64,000 bases of DNA from Streptomyces sp. TRM49041 (GTDB lineage: Bacteria; Actinomycetota; Actinomycetes; Streptomycetales; Streptomycetaceae), in the NCBI RefSeq assembly GCF_008271805.1, contig NZ_VSRY01000146.1:62001-126000 (forward strand), read 5' to 3'. The position numbers and the translations under genes are program-made. The notes under the pieces are model-generated. The model was not told the origin of the DNA. It worked only from the letters and a program-made list of their open reading frames with translations, and made no database searches. Positions 32,858-42,010 of the stretch are shown here, one piece after another; the first letter of the stretch is position 1; each line of letters begins with the position of its first letter.

Positions 32858-33415
32858 TTAGATTCGGCGCCGCGGTGGGGCGGCGACTGGGTGAGAAAGT
32901 GAATGCTCCAGGAGGCTGACCATGTCATCTCCCGTAAACGACTGACGGCGTGCTAGCCGCTTTATCAAAGAGGCTGAAAGCTCGGCCTGCTTTTCCTCGG
33001 GGCTGCCAAAATTCACGCGCCCTTGGACGAGGGTCGACGGGAAACGCCGAAGGACTTCCTGGCGAATGCGCTCAGGGACGTACTGCTCGATCTCGGCATC
33101 CGTCAGGGACGTCCCGTGGTTCATCCATTCGTGCGCGAGCTCATGGAGGATTATGTGCTCGGTCTGATTGCGAGTTGAACGGCGGCGATAGAGGATGATC
33201 GTGAACTCCGGCGCTTTGACCCGCAGACCGCATGCTGTGCCCAGGCCACCGTCGGGATCGTCCAGTGGCACTAGCCGAATCTGGCGACCCAACGCGCCCT
33301 CCATATTCCGCACCAGCGCCTCGACGCTGAAGGGAGCGGGGATAGGGAGATTGGCGAGCAGTCTCTCGCATTCCTTCACGAGTGCGCGCCGTGAACGGTC
33401 TCTACGCCAACGCAT
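32858..33415 (-). CDS. ImmA/IrrE-type metallopeptidase
   Basis: 185 aa from ATG 33415 (TGGAG 7 bases upstream); longer starts give a cysteine-rich extension. The active-site motif is HIILHELAHEWMNH, the zinc-binding HExxH of ImmA/IrrE enzymes that cleave XRE repressors. The N-terminus reads RALVKECERLLANLPIPAPF. The partner repressor is not next to it; the MAB_1171c-type membrane protein follows after 146 bases. The pair is widespread in Streptomyces, with an unknown physiological trigger. Confidence 0.8.
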   Translation of the reverse strand: MRWRRDRSRRALVKECERLLANLPIPAPFSVEALVRNMEGALGRQIRLVPLDDPDGGLGTACGLRVKAPEFTIILYRRRSTRNQTEHIILHELAHEWMNHGTSLTDAEIEQYVPERIRQEVLRRFPSTLVQGRVNFGSPEEKQAELSASLIKRLARRQSFTGDDMVSLLEHSLSHPVAAPPRRRI

Positions 33416-33550
33416 GGTCGCTCCACTGAGGTGTTCGCTGTCAGCCCCATCCCGATACATACGCGGGGTGCCAGTAGCCAGGAGCTTGTGCTTGAGGCAT
33501 GCGGTGGTAGGCCGACACGCCCTGGCCACAGATCGTACAAGGAGGAAAGC

Positions 33551-33655
33551 ATGATCCATGCAGATGGGCGTGTTGTGAAGGTCACCCGGGTGTTATTGTC
33601 TCAGAATCTGGATTCCAAGATCGCAATTGGTGGCGATGCCTTAATGGATCTTTGA
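33551..33655 (+). CDS. Candidate 34-aa small protein
   Basis: ATG 33551 has GGAGG 5 bases upstream (33541-33545). The 34-residue product reads MIHADGRVVKVTRVLLSQ and ends ALMDL. It lies divergently from the ImmA/IrrE gene. The strong ribosome site is the only evidence; it could be a leader or a small regulator. Confidence 0.35.
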   Translation: MIHADGRVVKVTRVLLSQNLDSKIAIGGDALMDL

Positions 33656-34060
33656 ATGCTGCTGAGGTGAGATCGGTCCGCCTGTGCCTACGAGGTTCGC
33701 TCCGGTCGGGGCGGGGTCGCCTTTAGAGGCGCAGAGGGAAGGGCGGCGTCGCACGGTCACTTTCTCTCGCACGGTGCACAGCGGCCCTTCATTACCGCCC
33801 CCGTCCATGGTGGTCAGCCGCCGGACGGGGCAACACCACAGCACCTCAGCGGACAAGAGGAGGCTGGGCGCCCTGGAGCCGGAGACCGTCCTCGTCGAGC
33901 GCGGCCATCGCTTGCTCGTGCCACCCGGTTTGCACGGCGATGACGATGGGTGGACGTCCTTACCGAGGATGAGACGGACGACGAGTACGAGTGGACGCGG
34001 TGAACAGGCCGGACGCCCGGAAGGGGCCGTCGCGCGCCCCTCTGGGTGGCCGGAGCCTGA
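33656..34060. other. Gene-poor stretch with a possible gene tail
   Basis: No gene is supported. A short rightward frame ends DVLTEDETDDEYEWTR just before a stop near 34001 and has the look of the C-terminus of a lost protein, but nothing upstream continues it. Confidence 0.35.
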
Positions 34061-34576
34061 TCAGCGGGCGGGGGTGTACACCGCGTCCACGTCGCCGGTG
34101 TACACAAGGGCTGCTTCGTCGTCGGCCGGGGGTTCGAAGCGTGCGAAGAAGTCCTCCAGCGCCTGGGGACTGACGGTGAGCGCGTTGGCGTCATCCCGCT
34201 GGGTGCGCGCCTCCAGGCGCCGCAGCAGTTCGGCCTTGGTGACGGGCAGGTAAACCAGCAGCGGGCGCCCGCCCGCGGCCGACACAGTCTTCCTCCGCTC
34301 CTCACGGTTGGAGCGCAGCCACAGGCCGTGGTCCAGGACCACGTTGCGGCCGGCGGCCAGGTGCTTGATGAGCTGGCCGCGTACGGCGTCGACGACGGGG
34401 CGTTCGCGCTCGAAGTACTCGTGCTCGGGGTAGTCGACGCCGTACCGGCCGTGCAGCCGGTGGACCTCCTCGTCGACGGACAGGCGGACGAAGCCGCGCC
34501 CGGCGAGGGCCTGGGCGAGCACGGTCTTGCCAGAGCCTGTGATCCCGACCAGCAGTACGGCCAGCGGACCGCTCAC
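34061..34576 (-). CDS. P-loop kinase-like protein
   Basis: 171 aa from ATG 34576. The Walker A motif GITGSGKT lies at residues 11-18, followed by AQALAGRGFVRLSVDEEVHR and NVVLDHGLWLRSNREERRKT. The LVYLPVTKAELLRRLEARTQ segment is typical of small AAA/zeta-like ATP-dependent kinases of the antibiotic-phosphotransferase or shikimate-kinase-like class. The cognate antitoxin of a zeta system is absent, so a toxin role is not supported. It stands alone next to decayed genes. Confidence 0.7.
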   Translation of the reverse strand: MSGPLAVLLVGITGSGKTVLAQALAGRGFVRLSVDEEVHRLHGRYGVDYPEHEYFERERPVVDAVRGQLIKHLAAGRNVVLDHGLWLRSNREERRKTVSAAGGRPLLVYLPVTKAELLRRLEARTQRDDANALTVSPQALEDFFARFEPPADDEAALVYTGDVDAVYTPAR

Positions 34577-34636
34577 GTCTTCCTCGCTCCTTCATCGACG
34601 GCGCGTACGGGGCTCATTCTCGCTGATCCGGCCCGG

Positions 34637-34935
34637 CTAGCAGCGGGAATCGGCCCAGGTCGGCGGGCGCCAGTGGGCGGCGATCGTGCGCGCCTCGGCG
34701 GCCCAACCGGCGGGCAGGCGGTCCAGGGCGACGCGGCGGAAGGCCAGGCGCGGGTCGGCGACGTCGATGCGCCCGCGGTGCCGGCCGACATGTTCCAGCA
34801 GGCGGGATGCCTCATCCCTCACGGCAGGTGTGTGCTCGGCCCACTGGCCGGTGGAGAACCGTTCCACCCGGCGCTTCAGATCGTCCAGGACGCCCGAACG
34901 CCACTTGAAGTGGTGCACACACGCCAGCGCGGCTG
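34637..34935 (-). pseudogene. C-terminal fragment of a glycosyltransferase-like gene
   Basis: The minus strand reads HHFKWRSGVLDDLKRRVERF, then EHTPAVRDEASRLLEHV and ADPRLAFRRV before a stop at 34637. I recognise this as the C-terminal end of a family-2-type glycosyltransferase found in Streptomyces. The upstream catalytic part is absent; the frame joins unrelated DNA near 34935. Confidence 0.55.
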
Positions 34936-35056
34936 GGTCGGGCTTGTGCCCGGGGGCCCGGTGGTTGCCGGAGGCCACAGCGGTCCCGGACGCACGAGGA
35001 CGGTCTTCCTGGGGTCGCCGTGCAGGAAGCGGTGGGTGAGGTGTCCACAGGCCCGT

Positions 35057-35515
35057 CTTGAGTACGACGGGACCAGCTACCGGCTGACCATGCGGCGCCG
35101 GTTGCGGAACACCGGCAGCGAGCCGGTCACCCGCTACTTGATCCGGATCTCGGTGGACCGCTATCCCGGCGAGCCGGAACGCTCCAACGCCCACTACCGC
35201 GAACACCCGCTGACCTGGGAGGAATTGGCGCTGACCGCCACCTGCCGGGGGGAGGCGATGCGGTGGGAGGCAAAGCACGACCGGGACGCGTTCAAGGAGA
35301 TCTGGCTGCTGTTCGACAACGACCAGGGCCGCTTCCCCCTCTACCCGGGTGAGTCGGTGTGGATTCAGTACGCCTACAGCGTCGGCGACGACAAGTGGGG
35401 CCGCTGGTTCCAGCGCGCCGTACGCCTGCCGACCGAACACCTCGAAGTACAGCTCGCCTTCCCCGCCCACCTGGACCCGGTGGTGTGGGGCCCCTTCCGA
35501 TGGCTCGCCCAGAGC
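35057..35515 (+). pseudogene. C-terminal fragment of a Streptomyces XRE-type regulator
   Basis: The frame reads LEYDGTSYRLTMRRRLRNTG, TRYLIRISVDRYPGEPERSN, HDRDAFKEIWLLFDNDQGRF and GRWFQRAVRLPTEHLEVQLA. This is a conserved C-terminal sensory-like domain of Streptomyces HTH proteins. The HTH part is missing. The open frame continues without a stop into the lipoprotein at 35657, which explains a misleading 916-aa frame. Confidence 0.5.
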
Positions 35516-35656
35516 TGCAAGTGGTGTATTCGGCCAGCGTGGACAGAAGCTGGCCTGATCAAACGCCCGGCGGGGCTGGAGGGCCGGAACGCTCGAGGCG
35601 CGTTGCTAGGGTTCGGACCTGACCGGATCATGGCAAGGACGAGGGGGCGGCGGATC

Positions 35657-37078
35657 ATGCGAGCGCGTACGGCGGTGGCCGGGGCACTGGTGCTGACGGT
35701 GTTGACTGGCTGTTCGGGCTCCGCTTCGGACTCCGGCTCGTCCAAGCACCCCGGTCCGGGCCCGCTTGATCGCTCCGAGCCGCTCGTCAAGCTGAGCGTA
35801 CCGGCGGCCTACGACGCGGCGAAGGGCTGGGACGAGAAGCTGTCGTGGGTGCCGGAGTCGGTGACGACCCTGCCGGTGACGACAGTTCCGGGCACGCAGA
35901 CGGTCGCGGTGATGCAGGTGGCCTCCAACGGCTACACGGTCACCGCGCGGTCGGGCAACAGCGGCAAGGTCGCCTGGAGGTCGGCGCCGTGGAACCCGCC
36001 CACACCCGTCGAGGGCGCCGAGGGCGATGACGCCGCCGGCGAAGCCGCCGAGATCCCCGACGTGATGGGCTTCGAGCAGGACGGCCAGCGCTACGTCGTC
36101 GCGTACGCCCACGGCATGCGAGGCAAGGACGAACTCCACCAGGGCGTCGAGGTGGTACGCCTGGCCCTCTACCCGGCCGGCGCTTCCGGGTCCGCGGTCA
36201 AGCCGGTGCGGGAGATCGACGTCCCCGTCTCCGCGGACCCCGGCGAGATCCGCGTGCAGACATCCGGCGGCAGGCTGCTCGTGGCCTGGGGAGAGGACGG
36301 TGCGTTCCCGCGCTCGTCGGCCGCGGTGGATGTCGCCACGGGCAAGACGACTGCCTACGAGGACGCCAACAAGCTCCTGCCGCAGTGCGAGCAGGCGGTC
36401 GCCTGCAACAGCAGCCGCGTCATTGCCGCCACGTCCGACGGTCCGCTGGTCGGCATGGGCGGCGGAGGCTTCGGCATCCCCGGCCAGTGGTTCAGCGACT
36501 CCATCCGGCCCAAGCAGGTCGACGCCACCACCGGCATCCTCGACTCCTGGAACGGCACCGTCTACGCAGCCGCAAGAGGACATCTCCTGGCCGGCTGGAA
36601 CACCGGCGGGAAGTATGGCCGTGACGACAACGCCGTGTGGTCCGTGCACGATCTGCGCACCGGCACACTCACAGCCCAAGTCGTCTGCGATTACGAGATC
36701 CCCGACGAGACCAGCTCCAATCGCGACTTCCCCGTCATCGCCTCACCCGACGGACGCTACTTGGCCGCCGGACCGCTCGCGTTCGACCTGCAGACCAAGC
36801 GGGGCATGTGCCTGGAGGGAGACGGGAACCGCAAGACCATCGTCCTGGCCTCCATCCGCGACGACGGCACCGCGTACGGCGCAGTCCGCGACGACTCGAT
36901 CGGCAGCGACACCGAACCGGTCCCGGCCCAGCTCAACCTCCGGACCGTCACCGGGGACCCGAAGGTTCTCAGCGTCGGCACGGAAATCCCCTACCTGACC
37001 ACACCGGACGGTTCCGGCCTCTTCATCACCCGCAACGCGGACAAGGACATCATCGTCTCTATGCGCGCCGGCCGCTGA
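35657..37078 (+). CDS. Secreted lipoprotein, probable beta-propeller
   Basis: 473 aa from ATG 35657. The signal RARTAVAGALVLTVLTGCSG ends in a lipobox (LTGC), so the protein is anchored on the outer face. The mature part has repeats of strand-turn-strand with W and G: VAVMQVASNGYTVTARSGNS, RLLVAWGEDGAFPRSSAAVD, VDATTGILDSWNGTVYAAAR and HDLRTGTLTAQVVC. A beta-propeller fold (PQQ/WD-like) is plausible. There are four or more cysteines in the C-terminal half. The function is unknown. Its 3' end overlaps the convergent exonuclease relic by 20 bases. Confidence 0.7.
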   Translation: MRARTAVAGALVLTVLTGCSGSASDSGSSKHPGPGPLDRSEPLVKLSVPAAYDAAKGWDEKLSWVPESVTTLPVTTVPGTQTVAVMQVASNGYTVTARSGNSGKVAWRSAPWNPPTPVEGAEGDDAAGEAAEIPDVMGFEQDGQRYVVAYAHGMRGKDELHQGVEVVRLALYPAGASGSAVKPVREIDVPVSADPGEIRVQTSGGRLLVAWGEDGAFPRSSAAVDVATGKTTAYEDANKLLPQCEQAVACNSSRVIAATSDGPLVGMGGGGFGIPGQWFSDSIRPKQVDATTGILDSWNGTVYAAARGHLLAGWNTGGKYGRDDNAVWSVHDLRTGTLTAQVVCDYEIPDETSSNRDFPVIASPDGRYLAAGPLAFDLQTKRGMCLEGDGNRKTIVLASIRDDGTAYGAVRDDSIGSDTEPVPAQLNLRTVTGDPKVLSVGTEIPYLTTPDGSGLFITRNADKDIIVSMRAGR

Positions 37079-37442
37079 CCGGCTGGACGGGCGTGGCACG
37101 GTGACGAGTAGGACAATATCGCGCCGCATCCCACTGTTCGGCCACGCCCCGGGATGCAGCGCCGCTACCGATCTCCTTGGATGCGACGACCTCGCGGGCG
37201 CGGCTGGATTTGCACACCCGGGCGGGCGGCCGGATCAGGGACTGGAACGCAATGCCACTGCGCACCGGACCGCGCCCGGGCTCCTGCTGGACACCCAGCG
37301 CCGCGACTTCGATCGGCTCCGGAGAGAACCCCTTGGGGGTAGTGCCCTCGAAGTCGATGACCACGAACGGGGTCTCCCGGAACGCTGGGCAGTTGGGAAG
37401 CCCATTCTGGTTCTTGGAAGCGTTCGCCACGGACACTCTCAC
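37059..37442 (-). pseudogene. 3'-5' exonuclease, C-terminally truncated
   Basis: GTG 37442 overlaps the phosphotransferase stop (GTGA). The frame reads NGLPNCPAFRETPFVVIDFE, then GTTPKGFSPEPIEVAALG and AFQSLIRPPA, the first ExoI motif (D-x-E) of DEDD exonucleases. From about residue 75 the sequence becomes unrelated, the other metal ligands are lost, and a 127-aa product results. It is probably inactive and trails the phosphotransferase pair. Confidence 0.6.
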
Positions 37443-38491
37443 CACCCCTGCCCGATCGTTCTGAGAGCCGTCTCGAGGTCGTCGAGGTTGTTGAGGAGAC
37501 GGCGGATGGTGACCTGGCGCTCGGCCCAGTACCGCTGCAGGTCGGCTTCTGCTTCGGCGGGAAGTCCGTACTCGGCGGTGGTGGCGCCGTAGAGGCTGAA
37601 CAGCATGTACAGCAGCGCGATGCGGGCGCTGGCCCGTAGGTCGGCGAGTGGCAGGTCGGGGTTCTCCACGCGGTATGCCTCGATCATGCGCAGGGCGCAC
37701 AGCATCCAGGACGGGCTGTTCGCCACGGTCCGCGGGTCGAAGGCGGCCCGTCCCAGCTCCCAGGCCAGCAGGCAGGTTTCCCCCTGAAAGTCCAGGATCG
37801 CAGTGACCACATCTTCCTGGGTCAGGAGGTTGGTGCGGGTGAAGTCGGCGTGCGTGGCCTGGGCCACCAGGGTGTCGGGGAGTCCGGCCCGCAGCCGGGC
37901 CGTGTGAGTGCGAAGGTCGTCATGGCGCTGCGCGAGCTCGACCTGAAGCTGATCGAGGCGGGGGTCGTGCTGTGCGGCCGCACGGGCGAGCACGGTTTCG
38001 GCCGCGGCAGCGACCGTTTCGACATCCGCAGTGCGCCACCGGGTCTGGCGGACGCGTGCGGGCGGCGTGTAGGAGGCCAGGGCGCGGTGCATGCGGCCGA
38101 GCATCAAGCCGATGTGCTGGGCACGGGGCACGGTCAACGGCACGGTCGCGACCCGTCCAGGTGCCTCGTCGGTCACCACCCAGGCCACATCCTCGAACCG
38201 AGTGAGGACGCCCCCGTCTCGGTTGGGCCAGAGCCGGGGTACGGGCACTTGGGCGGCGCGGCAGAACTCCGACATGTCCCAAGCCGCCTGGGCGTGCTCC
38301 AGGTCCGCGGCGGCTTGGTACTGCTTGACGAAGACACGGCGCCCATCGGTCAGGGCCACACGCCTGTTGATGGTCTCGGTACCCATCGGTACCAGCGTGG
38401 CCTCGGCAATGTCGACGCCGTAGCGGTCGGAGAGCACCTTGGCCAGGATCTCGTCGCCGAGCGCGGCTTCCTCCTGCATGTCGGCTACCAC
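37439..38491 (-). CDS. APH-type phosphotransferase 1
   Basis: 350 aa from GTG 38491; ATG 38479 is an alternative and neither has a strong ribosome site. The core HADFTRTNLLTQEDVVTAIL, ending DFQG, is the H-x-D-x(4)-N...D motif of the aminoglycoside-phosphotransferase/choline-kinase fold. The nucleotide-binding lysine lies in RRVFVKQYQAAADLEHAQ. It overlaps the second phosphotransferase by 7 bases. The substrate is unknown (small molecule or sugar alcohol). Such enzymes also modify antibiotics. Confidence 0.75.
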   Translation of the reverse strand: MVADMQEEAALGDEILAKVLSDRYGVDIAEATLVPMGTETINRRVALTDGRRVFVKQYQAAADLEHAQAAWDMSEFCRAAQVPVPRLWPNRDGGVLTRFEDVAWVVTDEAPGRVATVPLTVPRAQHIGLMLGRMHRALASYTPPARVRQTRWRTADVETVAAAAETVLARAAAQHDPRLDQLQVELAQRHDDLRTHTARLRAGLPDTLVAQATHADFTRTNLLTQEDVVTAILDFQGETCLLAWELGRAAFDPRTVANSPSWMLCALRMIEAYRVENPDLPLADLRASARIALLYMLFSLYGATTAEYGLPAEAEADLQRYWAERQVTIRRLLNNLDDLETALRTIGQGW

Positions 38492-39369
38492 CCCAGGGAG
38501 CGGCGGGTGGACTCCGCCCGCAGGTTCGCGATCATGGTGTGAGCCTCGTCGACCAGGTCGATGTCGTGATGGTCGACGCCGCAGCGCACGCCGTCCAGTG
38601 CGTCCAGCACGGCGTATGCCGCTCGCGCTCGTTCCTCCTCACGGGAGAGCGGCCGCCTGTACCCGCTGTAGAAGGCGGCAGCCAGGTCGGGCCGGTGGTG
38701 CAAGATCCGGTAGTGCAATCTGCTCAGGTCCCGGCGGGCAGCGGCTTCGAGCTGGGTCCGCTCGAAGTCGATGACGCGCAGCCGCTGTTCGCTCTGCTCC
38801 CACATCCAGTTCTTCGGCATGTAGTCCCCGTGCGCCACCACGTTCGCCAGGCCGGTGGGAGCCTGCTGGGCCAGGGAACGCAGCAGTGTGACGTCGTCCG
38901 CGGTCACGTAGCGCGCGGCGCCCGCCAGAAGTTTGGCGAGCACGGTGTCCCAGTCCTCTTCCACCGTGTCCGTGGGAGGCTTGCCGGTGTCCGCGGCGTG
39001 CTGCCGGGCCAGCAGGAGACCAGCCTGCCGGTACGCCTCCCGCTCCTGCTCGGCCGGCAGGCGCAGCCTGTCCAGGCTGCGCCCGGGGACGGCGGTGACG
39101 AGAACTGTTCGCGACTCACTGTCGGAGGCGACGAGGGCGGGAGCGCGGTCCGGGCCGAGGGCTCCCGTCCACTTCTGGTAGGCGTTCACCTCGCGGCGAT
39201 GGAGCTTGGGGCCCGCGTGCTGCTTGGCGAACCACCTTGATCCGTCGGGGCCTTCGATCTCCCACACCGAGGCGCGGACATTGTCGGCACGGGGATGCTC
39301 GGCGACGACGGTGTACATGTCGGTCACCGAGGCCAGCAGGCGACGGAAGGTCGCTGGCAGGGTCTTCAC
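38485..39369 (-). CDS. APH-type phosphotransferase 2
   Basis: 294 aa from GTG 39369 (AAAGG upstream). It has SRWFAKQHAGPKLHRREVNA near the start, LANVVAHGDYMPKNWMWEQS and RLRVIDFERTQLEAAARRDL, i.e. HGD...N and DFE of the APH/kinase fold. The two genes overlap and are probably one operon. They may act in sequence or as partners; the substrate is unknown. Confidence 0.77.
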   Translation of the reverse strand: MKTLPATFRRLLASVTDMYTVVAEHPRADNVRASVWEIEGPDGSRWFAKQHAGPKLHRREVNAYQKWTGALGPDRAPALVASDSESRTVLVTAVPGRSLDRLRLPAEQEREAYRQAGLLLARQHAADTGKPPTDTVEEDWDTVLAKLLAGAARYVTADDVTLLRSLAQQAPTGLANVVAHGDYMPKNWMWEQSEQRLRVIDFERTQLEAAARRDLSRLHYRILHHRPDLAAAFYSGYRRPLSREEERARAAYAVLDALDGVRCGVDHHDIDLVDEAHTMIANLRAESTRRSLGW

Positions 39370-39515
39370 AGTGGTGTGCCTTTCTGTGCGTGACAACAAC
39401 CCCCGCACCCTGAGTGATCTTGCTTGTGCACAGGGTTATGTCTGGAGGTGTGCAGGATGCCAGGAGCCACTGACAACGCGGCCGCCACGGACGGTCCGCT
39501 GCGGCAGCCGCTCTT

Positions 39516-40742
39516 CTACACGCTGCCCAAGGTGACCGGCAGGGTCTGAACGCTGTTGCTGACGAAGGACGGCAAGGGCACCAGTTCCTCCGGCGGGGTG
39601 GTGAGAGCGAGTCGGGGGAAGCGGTCGAAGAGGGCCGGGAGGGCGACCTCGGCTTCGAGTCGTGCCAGGGCGGCGCCGATGCAGTAGTGCGGTCCGTGCC
39701 CGAACGACAGGTGTCGGGCCGGCGGCCGGGTGACGTCGAACTCGTCGGCGGTGGGGCCGTGGTGATGAGGGTCGCGTCCGGCTGCCGCGTAGGAGGCCAG
39801 GATCGCCTCGCCGCGAGGGATCACCACGTCGCCGATACGGATGTCGTCGGTGGCGTAGCGGAGCGGGAAGTGGCCGACCGGGGAGTCCCAGCGCAGGGTC
39901 TCCTCGACGACCGCGGCCCACGACTGGTGCCCGCCGGTGACCGCGGCGAGCTGATCCGGGCGGGTGAGAAGGGCCCGTACCGCGTTGGTGATCAGATTGA
40001 GGGTGGTGCCGTGGCCGGCTACCAGGATCAGGACGAGGGTGCCGATGAGCTCGGCCTCCGTGAGCCGGTCGTCATCCTCCCGCGCGGCGATCAGGTCGCT
40101 GGTGAGGTCGTCGCCGGGCGTGGCGCGTTTGGCCGTCACGAGGTCGGTGAGCAGGGCGTGCAGTTGGCGTCGGGTGGCCAGGGTTTTCTCGGAGGAGGTG
40201 GTGCTGCTGGTCAGGCTGGCGGACAGGGAGCGGAACTCGTCGTGCCGCTCAGAAGGGACACCAAGGAGGTCGCCGATCACCCGCATCGGCAGCGGGTAGG
40301 CGAAGCGACGGCGCAGGTCGACGGGGCCGGGCGCATGGGTCGTGAGGTCGTCGAGCAGGAGGCGGGTGATCGCCTCAATGCGGGGCCGCATCGCAGCGAT
40401 GCGGCGAGGGGTGAAGACCTGGGTGACCAGGGCACGCAGGCGGCGGTGGTCGTCACCGTCGGCGGTGGTCATGCCGGGGTTGGTGACGAAGTCGATCAGC
40501 GGCCAGCCTTCGGGCACAGCGTCCTGCGTGAGCGCGGCCCAGTGCTTCGCGTCCTTGGCGACGCGCGGATCGACCAGGAGGTCCTGGAGGATCTGATGCC
40601 GGGTGATCACCCAGGCCGGTATGCCGTCGGGAAGCTCCACGCGGACCACCGGGCCGATGGCGCGCAGCCTTTCGATCTCGCCATGAAGATCGGAGGCTGT
40701 CACATCGAGGCGTACGAGCGGGGTGTGGGCTCGGGTGTCCAT
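39516..40742 (-). CDS. Cytochrome P450, CYP154-like
   Basis: 408 aa from ATG 40742 (GGAGG upstream). The I-helix motif is LVAGHGTTLNLITNAV, the K-helix ExxR is EETLRW, and the heme motif is SFGHGPHYCIGAALAR with the ligand Cys. It is a soluble class I P450 needing ferredoxin partners. It lies downstream of a conservon with another P450, an arrangement known in Streptomyces as CYP154/CYP157 linkage. The substrate is unknown. Its start overlaps the end of the preceding P450 by 43 bases. Confidence 0.86.
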   Translation of the reverse strand: MDTRAHTPLVRLDVTASDLHGEIERLRAIGPVVRVELPDGIPAWVITRHQILQDLLVDPRVAKDAKHWAALTQDAVPEGWPLIDFVTNPGMTTADGDDHRRLRALVTQVFTPRRIAAMRPRIEAITRLLLDDLTTHAPGPVDLRRRFAYPLPMRVIGDLLGVPSERHDEFRSLSASLTSSTTSSEKTLATRRQLHALLTDLVTAKRATPGDDLTSDLIAAREDDDRLTEAELIGTLVLILVAGHGTTLNLITNAVRALLTRPDQLAAVTGGHQSWAAVVEETLRWDSPVGHFPLRYATDDIRIGDVVIPRGEAILASYAAAGRDPHHHGPTADEFDVTRPPARHLSFGHGPHYCIGAALARLEAEVALPALFDRFPRLALTTPPEELVPLPSFVSNSVQTLPVTLGSV

Positions 40743-42010
40743 GAAGATCCTCCAGAGGCAGCGGGAGCAGGCAGGGCGGGGGTGAAGCGCACGGGCAGGG
40801 CAGACAGCGCCCGCGACCACGGTGAAGGCCGATACCTCAGCGCCTCCGGATGCACAGCGAGTTGGAGGTCGGGAAGGCGGTGGATGAGGGTGTCGACGGC
40901 GGTGTGGGCGATCACCCGGGCCGGGTTACGGGCGGGGCAGGTGTGCGGGCCGGCACTGAAGGAGACATGGGAGCGGTTGCCGGGAACGATCTGCCCGCCG
41001 GGAGCCTGGACGGCGGGATCGTGGTTGGCTGCGGCCAGACCGAGGATGAGGACGTCGCCCGAGCGGATGTGCTGGCCGCCGAAGTGCAGGTCGCGGGTGG
41101 CGTAGCGGGCGGGGAAGTTCTGCACCGGGGTGTCACGCCACAGCACCTCGTCCAGGGCTGCGTCGATGGTGCGTCGGCCGCCGGTCAGGTTCGAGCGGAA
41201 CCGGGTGTCGAGCAGCAGCAGCCGGATGGTGTTCGCGGTCCAGTTCGCGGCGGGCCCGTTGCCCGCGACGATGATCACCACGAGGTGGTGCATCACTTCC
41301 GGTACGGACAGCTGGACGGGATGGTCCAGCAGCCAGGACGGAAGATCGTCGCCCCGGCGCATGGTGCGGTCCTTGACGAGGTCGCCGAGGATCCGCTGCA
41401 AGGTCTGGTTTGCGCTCTGGGCGTCCGCGCCGCTGTCCACCAGGCCCTTGATCGCGGCGATCAGCTGCGGCGCCACTTCGTCGGGGAGGCCGAGCAGCCG
41501 GGAGGCGACCCACAGCGGTAACTGCTGGGCATAGTCAGTGACTAGGTCGGCGTGCCCGCCCGGGGCGATCGCGTCGATCAGATAGTTCGCGAGCTGAGCG
41601 ACGGTACGGCGAAGCTGGTGCAGGTCGATGTGGGCGAGGCTGTCCGTGACCGCGGCCGAGAAGCGCCGGTGGGTGGGGCCGTCGGTGTGCAGGAGGGTGG
41701 GCCGGTAGCCCATCATCGGCATCAGCGGCGAATCGGGACGCACCCGGCCGTCGTGCAGGGCCCGCCAGCGGCGCGAGTCGTGGGAGAAGCACTCCTCGTT
41801 GCGGGTGACTTCCAGCAGCTCTCGGTAGCCGATTACGAGCCAGCCGGGCACTCCGGGCTCCAGCTCGATCGGCGCGAGCGGCCCGTGAACGCGGCGTAGC
41901 TCTTCGTACAGCGGGTGTGTATCGCCAGTCAGCATGTCCCCGTACAGGGCTGTCGGCGCTGCATGGGCGGGGCAACCTCGTGGCGGCGTAGGCGTGTTGG
42001 GGAAAGTCAT
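40700..42010 (-). CDS. Cytochrome P450, CYP157-like, without ExxR (cvnE type)
   Basis: 436 aa from ATG 42010. The heme motif is SFSAGPHTCPARNPARVIA with Cys as the ligand. The K-helix reads DEVLWRDTPV, so the usual E-x-x-R is E-x-x-W; the same exception is established for CYP157 (EQSLW in CYP157C1). The I-helix has VIIVAGNGPAANWTANTI in place of AGxxT. It is conservon-linked, follows the cvnD-like gene with a 4-base overlap, and is expected to bind heme. Its catalytic role is unknown. Confidence 0.85.
   Translation of the reverse strand: MTFPNTPTPPRGCPAHAAPTALYGDMLTGDTHPLYEELRRVHGPLAPIELEPGVPGWLVIGYRELLEVTRNEECFSHDSRRWRALHDGRVRPDSPLMPMMGYRPTLLHTDGPTHRRFSAAVTDSLAHIDLHQLRRTVAQLANYLIDAIAPGGHADLVTDYAQQLPLWVASRLLGLPDEVAPQLIAAIKGLVDSGADAQSANQTLQRILGDLVKDRTMRRGDDLPSWLLDHPVQLSVPEVMHHLVVIIVAGNGPAANWTANTIRLLLLDTRFRSNLTGGRRTIDAALDEVLWRDTPVQNFPARYATRDLHFGGQHIRSGDVLILGLAAANHDPAVQAPGGQIVPGNRSHVSFSAGPHTCPARNPARVIAHTAVDTLIHRLPDLQLAVHPEALRYRPSPWSRALSALPVRFTPALPAPAASGGSSWTPEPTPRSYASM

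Noticed and set aside
34061..34576. Zeta-type toxin
   Set aside because: The P-loop kinase lacks an adjacent epsilon antitoxin, and the small size fits general metabolic kinases as well.
34328..37078. 916-residue plus-strand open frame
   Set aside because: The front part is antisense to the kinase gene and a remnant. The real gene starts at 35657 with a clear lipoprotein signal.
39457..39549. Thirty-codon plus-strand frame at the end of the P450 gene
   Set aside because: It overlaps the P450 3' end, has no ribosome site and no conserved look.
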